A DNA stretch of 64,000 nucleotides from contig QANT01003450.1 of the NCBI GenBank assembly GCA_003254885.1, forward strand, positions 1 through 64,000, read 5' to 3'. Every line of letters starts with the position of its first letter. Within the stretch, counting starts at the first letter, position 1. The notes below the pieces were generated by a model, which had not been told where the DNA came from, ran no database searches, and was given only the letters and a program-made list of their open reading frames with translations. Both the position numbers and the translations under genes were made by a program. This document shows positions 24,959 to 36,466 of the stretch, piece by piece. This DNA comes from Purshia tridentata (taxonomy: Eukaryota; Streptophyta; Magnoliopsida; Rosales; Rosaceae).

Positions 24959-25107
24959 AGTGCCTAAGCCTTTTACAACTGGGTTTGTAAGGATGCATAT
25001 AATACTCCCAAAAAAAAAAAAAGTGTGTGCTAGAGTGCCTAAGCCTTTTACAACTGGGTTTGTAAGGATACATATAATACTCCCCAAAAAAAAAAAGTGT
25101 GCTCTAG
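24959..25107 (+). repeat. 75-bp tandem duplication with A-tract
   Basis: Two adjacent units start AGTGCCTAAGCC, continue through CAACTGGGTTTGTAAGGAT and end in a run of 11-14 A followed by GTGTG(TG)CT(C/A)TAG. They are nearly identical apart from one G/A change and A-tract length, so the duplication is recent. Nothing shows a function. Confidence 0.9.
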
Positions 25108-26482
25108 TACCCACATGGTAAAAGAATCCATGAAATTGGGGTCAAGACTGAAGACTTCTAATCCACGCCAAGGCCCTACTGTAATTCACCACTCACTTTG
25201 GGAATTTTGTATGTGAAAAAATGTTCCACTGGGTTTGATTTAGTATAAAGTATAAGATTTAATTATTAAAAATTCAACAAAGGAAGAATGGACATGAAAC
25301 TTATCCAAAGTCATAGGTTCTTCGACCAAAAAAAAAAAGAGTCATATGTTCTTCCTACCAGGACCACCGAGTTAATCATCCCCAAAACAATTCATACATT
25401 GAGCTGAATTTAATTTGAGTCATAAAAAATACATCAAACCCAAACAAAAATGATTTCCCAATTGAATGCAATGCAAATGCAACCCTAGCAACGTGTAGAT
25501 GTCAAATTCACCCCCACCCCAATGATGCCTCAAAATTTGTGACAATGTAAACAAATACACCCAAAGATACCCTATACATGTCCCCCCTCACACTGCTTTG
25601 AGCTTTTGACACGTGTGCTATCTTTACTGTCACCAAATTATGAATTATCACCTCATAAATCCCAAGTTAAATGGTTGAAATATTGAAAGATCAACAAATG
25701 GAGGGGGAGAGGAGAAAATTGAAAGATGAACTAATGAACCACATGGGCTTCTTGAAAGGGTAGGACCAAGTACTAAAATACTGGGGCATATGAAATCCTG
25801 GGGCCTGTGCTACATGATCCTTTTGGTTACTTAGTACTAACCAATTATCGAAACAAATGTAACACCCAATCAAACAACAACAACGCAAACAAACAACAAA
25901 CAAAAGCAAGAGCAGCATCGATTTGATTACAAAGAATCTTGAAAAGATTAAACGATTACCCTGAAATACTGTGAAGGGTTGCAGATGAAAAAGAAAGGTG
26001 GAGTAGGTGTAGGCAAAGATAACATCACATTTGAATATCATATGCATATGCCCTTCGATAAATGAGACAACAAAAGTTTCAATACTTGTTTTTATATACC
26101 AACTTCAATTTTGGTACATGGAAATGTTAAAATTTCACTTTTATTGTTTTATTATGATGACCTGAGAGTCTGAGACCTCTCTCTTACAACAAGTTACAAC
26201 TTTTATTTATTTATTTTTTTCAGAAAAGACAAAATATAACCAAAAAAAATCTAGAAGATATGGATGTAACATTGTCTGAAGTCACTTTCCCATCATGTCA
26301 ATTGGATGAGGTAGAATGTGGGCAATTATTAATTTAAGCTTCTCCTTCTTCAGTTAGAGAGTGGCAGTAATAATTTGTGACTTGCATCTTCACATCTCCC
26401 TAAATGTTTGCATTATTGGACTAATAATCTTTGTATATATGTCCAAAACAAAAGAAAAAAATAACTCCAGCAAATAATATAT

Positions 26483-26483
<1 letters not shown>

Positions 26484-26513
<30 letters not shown>
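26484..26513 (+). repeat. (GA)n microsatellite
   Basis: About 15 uninterrupted GA dinucleotides lie roughly 430 bp upstream of the AHP start codon. GA runs near plant promoters can bind BPC-type factors, but no specific role is shown here. Confidence 0.9.
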
Positions 26514-26516
<3 letters not shown>

Positions 26517-26942
26517 ATTACTGAAAGAAAAAGATGGGAGGGTGAATGGTTCATGGGCATTGGGCACCAAGTTTTGGATTTTGTGGTGCTTTTAAATTTG
26601 GAAAGAAATTTCAGTACTTATCTTAATCTTAATTATAATTTATATGACGTGAAGAGAGAGGAAAAAAAGAAAAGAAAAATAGAAACAAATCTAGGTAGCT
26701 AGTCAAGTAAGGAATACTAGAAAAGGGTGAGTTCATGTACTATATACATGTGTATGCATGTATAGCCCACAAAGCTAGGAATCTTAAGAGCTTCCCTCAT
26801 CAGGCTACAAAAATACAACCCAACAGCCTATTCCAGCCTTACTCTTTTTAAAGGGGGGAAAGGGATGCAATGAACCCATAAGGGCCATAAGATCTGTAGA
26901 GAGTGCTCTGAAGATTAACCCTCGAGACCTGAGAGTGCTACA

Positions 26943-28506
26943 ATGGATGGTGGTGTGTCTCAGTTGCAGAAGCAGTTGGTTGACTACAAAGCTTCACTGT
27001 TTGATGAGGTCAGTATATATTAGATACAGTTGGTTTTGTGCTTCTTTTTGGGTTGGCTGTTGGTGATTATAATAACTTGTTGTTTTTGTATGAAGGCATT
27101 TCTGGATGAACAGTTTAACCAACTTCAGCAACTGCAAGATGAGAGCAACCCAGATTTTGTGGTTGAAGTGGTGTCTCTCTTTTTTGAAGACTCTGAGAGG
27201 CTTGTTAATGAACTGACCAAAGCTCTGTAAGAAGAACTAAAGCTTTCTCGATCATCACTAATTTCACAATATTAATGACCCTTTTTCAAGTAACCTTTTT
27301 GGTATGGCTCTACCATCAAAGGCCTTATGTAGTTTCGTTATTTTATGTTATTTGATTCAGAGATCAGCAGAGTGTTGACTTTAAAAGGGTGGATGCTCAA
27401 GTTCACCAGTTGAAGGGTAGCAGCTCCAGGTATTTGTTGGTTCTGTTTACTTTTCCCTTTATAGGCCCCTATTATTTCAATGGAAATCACTATGGTTGTG
27501 TTGCTTTTCAGCCCTTTTAAGTTATTTGATATCACCATATCAGTTGCTGCTCGAAGCAAATGTATTACCACAATTGATACTTGTTATGGCCTTTCAAATT
27601 GAAACTTCCATCACTCCCATTAGATAATATAAAGGAATTGTCTTGGAAAATATCTGACACATAGAATCTGGCCACTTCCAGATTTGAAATGAAGATTTAA
27701 AGAGTAAGATTCAAAGTTCCGCCTTTTCGCTGAAATTTGGTTTTCATTTGGAGACATTATGATCATCAAGCAGATAGTCGTATCAGTAAAATTTTTAATA
27801 CTGAAGTCCAAGTTATAAGTTGTTATCTTGCTGATCATTTTTCTTGGAGAATTGGAAGATAATCATCCTTTCCTACTTTTCAGTTCCCACATGAATGCAA
27901 GCACATTGAGAATATTGCTGACCCTCAGTGATCCAAAAATATAGTATTTCCAACATAATTATAAGCTAGATTTAAAAAGAGAGAAATATTTAGGTCAATT
28001 GTCTTCGTGTATATATATTTCTTCATTTCATGTTTGATTGTTTCATGAGGAAAATGGGTTGTTGAAATAACAGCATTGGTGCTCAGAGAGTTCAAAGAGT
28101 CTGCATTGCATTCCGCAACTTCTGTGAGGAGCAGAACATTGAAGGGTGAGTAACTTCGCATGTATCAAGAAAACTGCTCTTTCAATATTATATATGGGTA
28201 CTATATATATAGATTGTGAAGAGTACTATATAGATTGTGAAAGTTTTCATATGTATTTGAATGAAAAACTATTGGTGCAGGTGCCAAAAATGTCTGCAGC
28301 AAGTGAAGCATGAGTATTCCCTTATGAAAACTAAAGTAGAAACTCTTTTCAAGGTATGTAAGCAAATTGTTACATAAACAAGGCTGAATCTGTATGCTTA
28401 CTAGCTAGCTCTTGGTCTCAACTCTCAAAGCCTTAATGCTCTTCTGCTTGTTCAAATGTAGCTGGAGCAACAGCTTTTGGCAGCAGGTGGTTCACTACCA
28501 AGGTGA
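26943..28506 (+). CDS. AHP1: histidine-containing phosphotransfer protein (AHP1-like)
   Basis: Six exons (26943-27008, 27096-27226, 27361-27429, 28074-28145, 28281-28353, 28462-28506) give 151 residues, the usual AHP length. The HPt signature VHQLKGSSSSIGAQRV is intact, with the phospho-accepting histidine at residue 81. Upstream, QLQQLQDESNPDFV and, near the end, LFKLEQQ match AHP1 more closely than AHP5. The protein should carry phosphoryl groups from cytokinin receptor histidine kinases in the cytosol to response regulators in the nucleus. It is not a pseudo-HPt of the AHP6 type, which lacks the histidine. The isoform number is inferred from memory of the Arabidopsis set. Confidence 0.93.
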
Positions 28507-30490
28507 TGAATGAATAAAGATGAGATCCAGTGAAGTTATAATCATCAGCAGACTAAATAACTCCTATTTGGTTAAGCATCCTAGTTTCTGGGACTCAAAG
28601 AATCTGAACAGGCTGAACTGAGTTCTTATGGCAAAGAATGTGAATGAATCTCTCTCTTAAATTATTAATTATAATCATTATGGCAAAAGTTCCCTATGCA
28701 AATAAATTTTCTTTGTTCTTACCACAACGACCAAATACCTTTAGTTACAGTGGCATATAGCAATAAGTCACAAGCTGCACTTTTTCTCTATAAATTCACC
28801 AAAGTAATCAATTGGGTACAGTTAATTTCATTGAAGGGAAGCTGGTAGACAATCATTATTCATCCTCCAATTAAGAAGTAAAGGTTCTGCTCTGGCATAA
28901 TGAATGCATAATAATATTCATGTTAATGATCATATGGCAAAGGAGCTATCGATGTACATGGGCAAGAGTACTAGTTGTGTGGTTGTGGAAATTTATAGGT
29001 AGGGTTTTATATATCATTATGAATGAATATACCACATTATGACATTAACATAACTTTCAAATTTAATAGACTTTACTTTTTCTTTTCCTTTTCATCAAAA
29101 AGTTGAGATTGATAGTTCCATTTGCTTACAGCAAATGTCAAAACTCTTGGTTAATCTCTTTGTTGTGAAAAGCTAAAAAGCAGACCATGCATGATAGCAT
29201 AAATTGTTATCAAAATCAATTGCAATAGCTCTAGGCCTATTCCACACCATTGTTGGAGACTTAGAATTTTATATACGACTGATTGATTCCACATTTGGGT
29301 CAATGAATTTTAAGGCCATGTGAACAATATGCAGGCCAGTCATCTAGGAGACTAGGACACTCCATTTCTCAAATTTACCCAAATAAAATAAAACCCACCA
29401 ACTATTTGTTTTATTATTAATTAATTAGCATGCTATATGTATCTATAAATGTTATGGTGAATTGGTGATTACAAGATTAGTAAAATATTAGTGAGCAATA
29501 TTAATGATAATTTTAAACTAAAGTAGCATTCCATGATTTGTATCATATACATTCAATGAATGAAGAGATGTATAAGGTCAAGGTCAAGTTACTAAAGTAT
29601 TTTAATGTGGCGTGGGATATGTATTGGACAGTCTGGAGGTAATGTAAAAAACAACTAAACAAGGCAATAATAATACCAAAGTATCTTCTATGTATGATTT
29701 TATTCTTAATTGTTGGTCCAACCGTATCTATTTTTTTTTCCTTTCTTGCCTCGTGTTTACAATGTAAGAGACCACATCACTTGAACCAACCAAATCACCA
29801 ATTTACAAGTATTTATTTTTTCCTTCATTTCAAATCCCAAATAACATATGGGCTTTAAATTTTCAGTCTTTCTTTTCGGCAATGCATGCTGGAGATGCAT
29901 ACCTTTGTTAGATGCCATATATGTTAAATATTTTTTTATTACTACACTTGTTTTATATATACATGGCAATTGAGTTGTCATGGGTACTAAATTATTTTAT
30001 TTTTGAATGTAAACGTGTGTGTAAGAATATCAACATCTTCCCACGCTTGTGAAGTACGATTTCTTCCTAACTTAGCCACCTTTCAAGGTTGACATGCACC
30101 TACATTTGTATTATTGTACAGACAATAATATTATAAACTCAAACTAGCTAATATTAGTCCATATAATACCATGATTCCATATTCATCCACAAGAAGTGTT
30201 ACATATTTTAATCAATCAATCAATCAGATCAGGGTTACTTTCAAGTGCTTAGGCTTGTAATTTGCATTTTTAGGAAAACCCAAGATTGGAAAAATGGAGA
30301 AAGAACATTCTCAAATTTCTAATTTTCATTTTGTTTTATTTAATGTCAAGCACAAAGTACAAACACATCACATTTCATCAGTTGGCCTGGTGACCAATGA
30401 TGTGAGTTATATTTGGTTGGGTACCCCATTTTCTTTTTTTGCTCATAAAAGCTCGCTATAACAGCAGACTGCTGTTCCTCACCTAATATA
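28507..30490. other. intergenic, no gene seen
   Basis: AT-rich spacer between convergent ends of the AHP gene (plus) and the nucleoside hydrolase pseudogene (minus). Only short ORFs without recognisable families and a minor ATCA run near 30212-30226 were seen. Confidence 0.5.
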
Positions 30491-33400
30491 CTAGCAATTG
30501 TTCATAATATATGCCTCTGGATTTACACTGCACAATATCTTGACCATCTTTGTTTGGTTTTCATCAACAAGAAGCTGCCCAATTATCGATACATCTCCCT
30601 CTGCCACGACCTTGAGTGGCATAAACTCAAAGGTTTGGTTTAATTCACTATGAGTACTGCCAGTACCAGCCAAGATCACTGCACCAAGGATTTCTGTTTC
30701 AGTTTCCATAGCCTTGAAAGTAGATGCTGGGCAAATACAGCTTCAGGAGTCCTATCTGTTAGCTGCAAAATATTCTGGAAAGAACCGACTTGCCTTTGGA
30801 TCCGCAACGGAATCAGTGTTATATTCAGTTTTGAATCTAAAACTGCCTTTGCAGCCAAAGGGTCAAGAAACATGTTAAATTCTGCATATTCATTTGAAGG
30901 AACAGTGAACAGATTTCCTTTATCATTATCATGGCGAATATGTCCCCCAACAATATATACATCCTGCAAGAAAATTATAACGATGAAGATGGCTATCTAA
31001 GCATGATACAGAAATTGAGGCAGTGTCTTCCTAGTCCTGTTTTGTTGCACCAAAGTAACCAAATGATTTAAGTCATAGAAAATGTGTCTGTATGTAAAAT
31101 GAATAGTTGGTCAGTCACCACTAAAGTATACATGTTAAGTCTTTTGTGTGATCTGCTATGTCTAGATAATGCATGAGACAGGCAAGAATCAACAAATGAG
31201 GATGAGCTCTTGAGTTGAGCATGTATTCTTAGTACTTACAAAAAGGAAAGACCTGATGTGCTTAAAAGAACCATTTAAATCTCAAACCCAAATTGGGTTG
31301 CCTCAGTTTAAATTTACATCAATGGGTGAAAAGCCAAGTTCCTTTGTTACACAATAATCATTTTCCAATGGCATGACCATAATGACAAAATTTACCTGAA
31401 CCACTGAGCTTGTGTTCTCAGAAAGGATGATCTGGGCTAAATTTGTCAAGGGTCCACTGATCAACATAGTAATCTTGGATCCTGGATGCAGTGATTTTAC
31501 AATGGATTTCCATAAATCTAGTGCAGTTGGCTGTCCAAGTCCAGGGCATTCTTTGGTTTCTGGTGTGTATCTTAACAGATATAAAGAAGCCACACATTTT
31601 AGCATTAATTGAATATTTCTAGCATACAAAAAACATTTGTCTACAACACCATTGTAATTAGCTGTCTAGTAGTTTAAATAGACAGTGCCACCTTCTGGGA
31701 CTACAAGGCAAGTCACGAGCAAATCCATAGAGTGTATCAGAGTCCAAGGAGCCACCGCTACCATGAGGAATGGACTTGGTGTAACTGCAGTCTCCAAGAG
31801 AAGTGAAAGATGAATGAGATTGACCAACTGCAAATACATTTCCAAGACCAACTGGAATATCATCACGGCCCATCATATGCAGGATGTCATATACAACTTC
31901 TATGGTTGCAGCAGTTGCCCAGCCATTTGCATTGATTAGTACTCCCTGGACAAACATAGAAAATTCATGCAAAAAGAGTCTCTGAGTATTGAATCTGGAA
32001 GCAATTGCTAAACTCATAACATATAAATACAATTATATTTAGATTTAAAAGTTATTAAAAATGTTTAATTGCTATCATGAAGCCCCACAAAGCTACTCAG
32101 TTAGACTATGCAAGTGTACTTATGTGTAGCATGAAGCCTCAGAAAGCCTACAAACGCAGCATTATACCTTGAGGTTGATCAGGTCCATAGGTAATTTTAG
32201 GAGATATAAAAGAGCTAGAAAGTCCCTTGCACTCATATCCATGTCAAAGACTATGGGTTTACCCATCAATTCCTTTCCGAAATCTGGTTTTTGAAGTACT
32301 CTGTCATATAGTTGATTCTGTGTTCTAATACTAAACCGTCCAATTTGCTTAGGTTGATTTATGACCTGCATTTGACAAAATAATTGAAGTTATTATTCTC
32401 TATCAAGTACAAAATAAAAAGGATAAATTCGCCAAGTATCATGAATTTATAGAAGCCTGCAAGAACCAATATCCAATTGTTACTCTGTATCTCAAAGCCT
32501 TTCACTGTGCATTGTTGATATGTTGCAATAAATTTATATGTACAGGTAGGTAACATGTATGTCTAGCAGGTTCCCTCCATATTAAAAGAAGAAAAAGAAA
32601 CTCAAGCTTTCACTCAGATTATGTAATACACAATGAGAGAACACAACTTCTGTAAGTCATATAATAGAAAGCAGCACACAATTGATAGATAGAATATAAT
32701 CATAAACCAGCTTACATCCAAGGAACTTGTATAGAATTCTTTGGCAAGCATGCTGTCATTGTCACGATTTGGTTTAGCTTCTGTTGCAACAAGAACACGA
32801 ACTGCTTCTGGACCAGTTACCTCCTTTGTGTAACCATCCTGTTATCATTGTCTAAAATTCAGTTAGTTAATGCATCTTTAAGGCCTAGAATCATCAAGAA
32901 AATAACAAAGAAAACTAGTGTACTATCACTTGAAAGTATACCTGACATATTCCCTTCCTCCTCTTGACAAGGCAAAATGGGTCTTGCAATCCCAGCTGAA
33001 CATGGCCACTATGCACCCCATTCCTCTGTACAGTGAACTTTGGGATTGAACACCCATCAATGAGAGGATTTGAGCCATCTGAAATTCCGTAAGGTCTATT
33101 CGAAGTAATCATTGAGATGTTCATATATTCCATTTCAGAAAATTCATTTTCTTCATGATGTCTCTCTAAATTACGCATTTGAGATAGCGCTACGCCAACC
33201 ATAAAATAATCCCACACTACGCCAACCATAAAATAATCCCACATGCAAAATTCCTGCAAAATATCCAGCATCTCATTTATATATATCAAAATCAGACAAT
33301 AATCTTGATATAGAAAACAGTGCAGAACTGGAGATTTTAATTCATACATAGAAGCACAATGTACCATAGGAAACTACCTTACGAAATTCATTGTTAGGCC

Positions 33401-34912
33401 ATGTCTCATGAATAATTTTCAAGGACTGGAAGCTATACTGTGCCTCATATGTATCCTGTTTCTTTTCAAATGCCGAGAAGAAATTCTCATCTACAGGAAT
33501 CGTTCTTGTTGCATCCAGAGGAATGAGTGTGACTGGAATACCGGAATGCAATACCTGTTTTGGTCAAAATCATTACTAACATTTATATACTCCAATTTTT
33601 CAATATACATTACATAATGTATACACGCTAATTTATAGTCACTATGAAGTATGAACTTTAACCCAGCATAGAATGGCCATAAATTTGAGCAGGAATGATC
33701 CAGCAAACAACTATATACCATGTATGCAGCAAAGGGATCTCCAAAGATATTGAACTCCGCATATGGATTGGAGTCTTGTGGAAACAAATTACCAATATCG
33801 TCACAAGGCCCTGCCTTGGAAGAACTGGCAATTTTCGAGCACGTTGATCTGATAGCACCTCCCATGGCATATATATGCTCAATATTTTTCTTTAGATGAG
33901 GATTTGTCATAAGAAAAACAGCTAAATTTGTGTGAGTACCCATAAGAAACACAGTGACAGAACCTGCAGATATTGTATCTTTCATCACTTGTTGAGCTGT
34001 GGGTTGTTGAAGTGGTACATATTTTCTGTCACCCTGTTTCATGTACAGAGATATATACATATATATGAGCTAGATATATTGAAATGTGAACAGATGAAAC
34101 AAAATGAACCAATAGATACATTAATGTTAATATGCAATCAACTTTAGAACATGTCCCATTATCAGTTTTTTGTTATCATTTTGGGTTTCATTATTCTCGG
34201 ATCTACTGGTTAAACTGACTTTGATACACTCGTTTCCTAACAATTCTATACTAAGAAAAAAAAAAAAATTAAACCATTATTGGGTACCTGAGGGAGTAAT
34301 GCCTTGCGTATGCCATAGTTGGTATTTACATCTTGACGACCATACTGGCCCGGTGGTATTGCTTGTCTGTATCAGCAACCACCCGCTGTGGACATGCCCT
34401 ATAATCAAAACAATTCAATTCAGTAAAGGGCCACAATTGATATGACCCGGTTGAGCACTTCATACACATACAGACCTGGTCAATAATAGGATGATAACCC
34501 CCAACATTTGGAAGGATGGTAGAATTAGGCAAAATACCACCTTCACCTCCAACACCAACTGCGATGTCATCAGACCCATCATGAAAAGAATGTAATACAC
34601 ATGATTAACAGCATGCCCAACATCGCTCCATCCATTTGCATTGATAGTAACTGCCTGCAACCACAATTACAAACAGTAAACACCATTGACAATTTGACAG
34701 TGACAGACAGTTCAACAGTAACTTATAGAATGAGTAACCTGCAAATCAAATTCCTTCTTGTTTTGCTTCAAAAGATAAAGTAGGGCAAGAACATCATCTG
34801 CATCCACATCTGTGTCTACGAGAATGCGGTGAGCTTCAGCTTCCACTCCAAGTAATACTACTCCAAGCAATCCAATTGTGGTAATTGGCACCCAAAGGAC
34901 TCTTCCCACCAT
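30491..34912 (-). pseudogene. NSH3-like two-domain nucleoside hydrolase, decayed
   Basis: The order matches plant NSH3 (At5g18860), an apoplastic purine/uridine nucleosidase of about 890 residues with two tandem hydrolase domains. From the ATG at 34912 come a signal-type N-terminus, the canonical DTDVDADD calcium/ribose motif, NANGWSD, a GGYHPIIDQ exon, PLQQPTAQQV, NPYAEFNIFGDPFAAY, PLDAT and HSGHVQLG. A second domain follows, with FDMDMSARD (non-canonical in Arabidopsis too), HMMGRDDIPVG, ISGPLTNLAQII and EFNMFLDPLAAK. About ten exons keep usable splice sites. Breaks: one base lost near 34571-34578; CGA to TGA at 34372-34374 in the short exon 34288-34398; a frame-changing deletion of about a dozen codons near 30690-30705 before EILGAVILAG. 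An in-frame 27-bp tandem duplication lies at 33190-33243. Confidence 0.8.
33190..33243 (-). repeat. 27-bp in-frame tandem duplication in the NSH3-like exon
   Basis: Two nearly perfect 27-bp copies lie side by side and encode VWDYFMVGV twice, where family members have one copy (MWDSFTAGV). The frame is preserved, so it is not by itself disabling. Confidence 0.9.
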
Positions 34913-36466
34913 CACTCTGCTACTCTGGTCCAAAACAAAACTTATTCAAACTGGAAAACAAACCCAAGATCTAATATCATTAATCTTCAATTTACAGTCT
35001 TTGTTGTTCAAAACAAATGTTGCCGTTTGCCAAGCAAAAGTGATCCTTTTTTAAGTTGGGTTCACCATCACCATGCACGCAATTTCACCCTCATTTTCCT
35101 TTTCCTTTTCCTTTTTGGCCTTATTGCATATGCATGCATAGAATAGATATTATCTAACCATTTCACGTATCCAATCCAATCATATGCATGAAATGAGTAT
35201 CCAATCCAATTATCCTTACTATTATAAAGTCTGGAGACATGCTTCACCAAATTTTAATTTCTCATAAATATCTTTAATTCTACTTATTAAATAAGGATAT
35301 AATCGTAAAATGTAAAAATTAAAATACAATTTTAAAAATAAAAAACACCTCACTATCTTAAAAAGTGGAGAAAGTAGGAAATAATTTATTAAAAAAAAAA
35401 TCACATAATAAGAATTTAAATGGACACATGCAGAGCATGTGCCAAGAATCTAATATACATGAAACACATAATAAGAATTTAAATGGACACGTGCAGAGCA
35501 TGTGCCAAGAATCTAATATACATGAAATAAGGCAAAAATTTGGAACTTCCATATATAGTGGATAGTTGCAAAGTCTTACTAATTTAAGATGAAAAATACT
35601 TGAGTAACTTATTTACACAGTATACTACTGAAGTATATATCCAACTATCAAAGCCTAAAATATCAGAAACATAAGAATTTGAACAACATAAGAATTGATG
35701 TTGGCAATTTTCTTCCATATTTATCCATGGATTATATACAAACATAGACCAAATACTTATAATTCAAAACAGTTGCTGTGAATAAATTTTGCATTAACCG
35801 TACGAAAATCTTCTCCCATTAAATTGTAAATCCAGATCATTAATTTTGTTGATTTTTATCTACATGTGAGGTCCAAATGCTCCAATATATTATATATACA
35901 TACATTACCATATAACATCATATATATATCAGCTTACAAATACAAAAATAAGAAATAAACAGAACAAAAATTGCATGTTGGTCATTGTTTCAAGAAAAGT
36001 AGAAATAACTGATAGGAAAAGACAACTGCAGCCCACCAAAGCAGCAGTTAAGATTGGGCCTAACTACAGCCCACCCAAGTAGCATAGTCATTAGACCAAA
36101 ATTAATTGTAGCGTAAATGTGTAATCAAAATTAAAAAAGTCTTTTACTTAAAAACTTAAAATAATGAAAGAATATATTGTAGATTTTCTCTTAAATTTAT
36201 TCTAAATAAAAAGTTCACAACTGAGCCTATCTTTTGTAGCTTCCAATTCCTATTTCCAAGGCTTTTCAAATTTTCAAAACGCCTCAAGTTTTGGGCCGTG
36301 GGCCCCAAATTTGAATGCTGCTGAAGACAAATCTATCCCCCCAAAACAACTCTCTCGTTCTCTCTCTGAAATATCCCTTTATATATCTCCCTCTCACATC
36401 TCCACCGCAAAAACCCTAATCCTCTAATTCCCGATCTCACATTTCCCATCACCACAACATCACAAA
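34913..36466. other. divergent promoter region, no gene seen
   Basis: The spacer lies between the minus-strand nucleoside hydrolase pseudogene and the plus-strand coiled-coil gene. It holds the 63-bp duplication at 35402-35527. Near the right end, a CT-rich run and AAAACCCTAAT (telo-box-like, near 36410-36420) probably belong to the promoter or 5' UTR of the coiled-coil gene. Confidence 0.55.
35402..35527 (+). repeat. 63-bp tandem duplication
   Basis: Two adjacent 63-bp units starting CACATAATAAGAATTTAAAT are almost identical. One visible change turns ACACATGC in the first copy into ACACGTGC in the second, creating a CACGTG G-box core in only one unit. The near-identity suggests recent origin. 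Confidence 0.92.

Larger units (their letters stand above)
23619..26942. other. intergenic, no gene seen
   Basis: This contains the 3' UTR of the ATG18h-like gene, a 75-bp tandem duplication (24959-25107), a GA microsatellite (26484-26513) and the AHP promoter. ORFs here are short and show no recognisable family. Confidence 0.5.

Noticed and set aside
31632-31700. apparent frame break after DLPCSPRR in the nucleoside hydrolase
   Set aside because: A donor AG|GTGGCA and acceptor TTAAG|A rejoin the frame as SPRRYTPETK, so this is a normal intron.
34712-34933. start of the nucleoside hydrolase at 34933
   Set aside because: The codon there is TTG. The first ATG in frame is at 34912 and leads straight into the signal-type helix.
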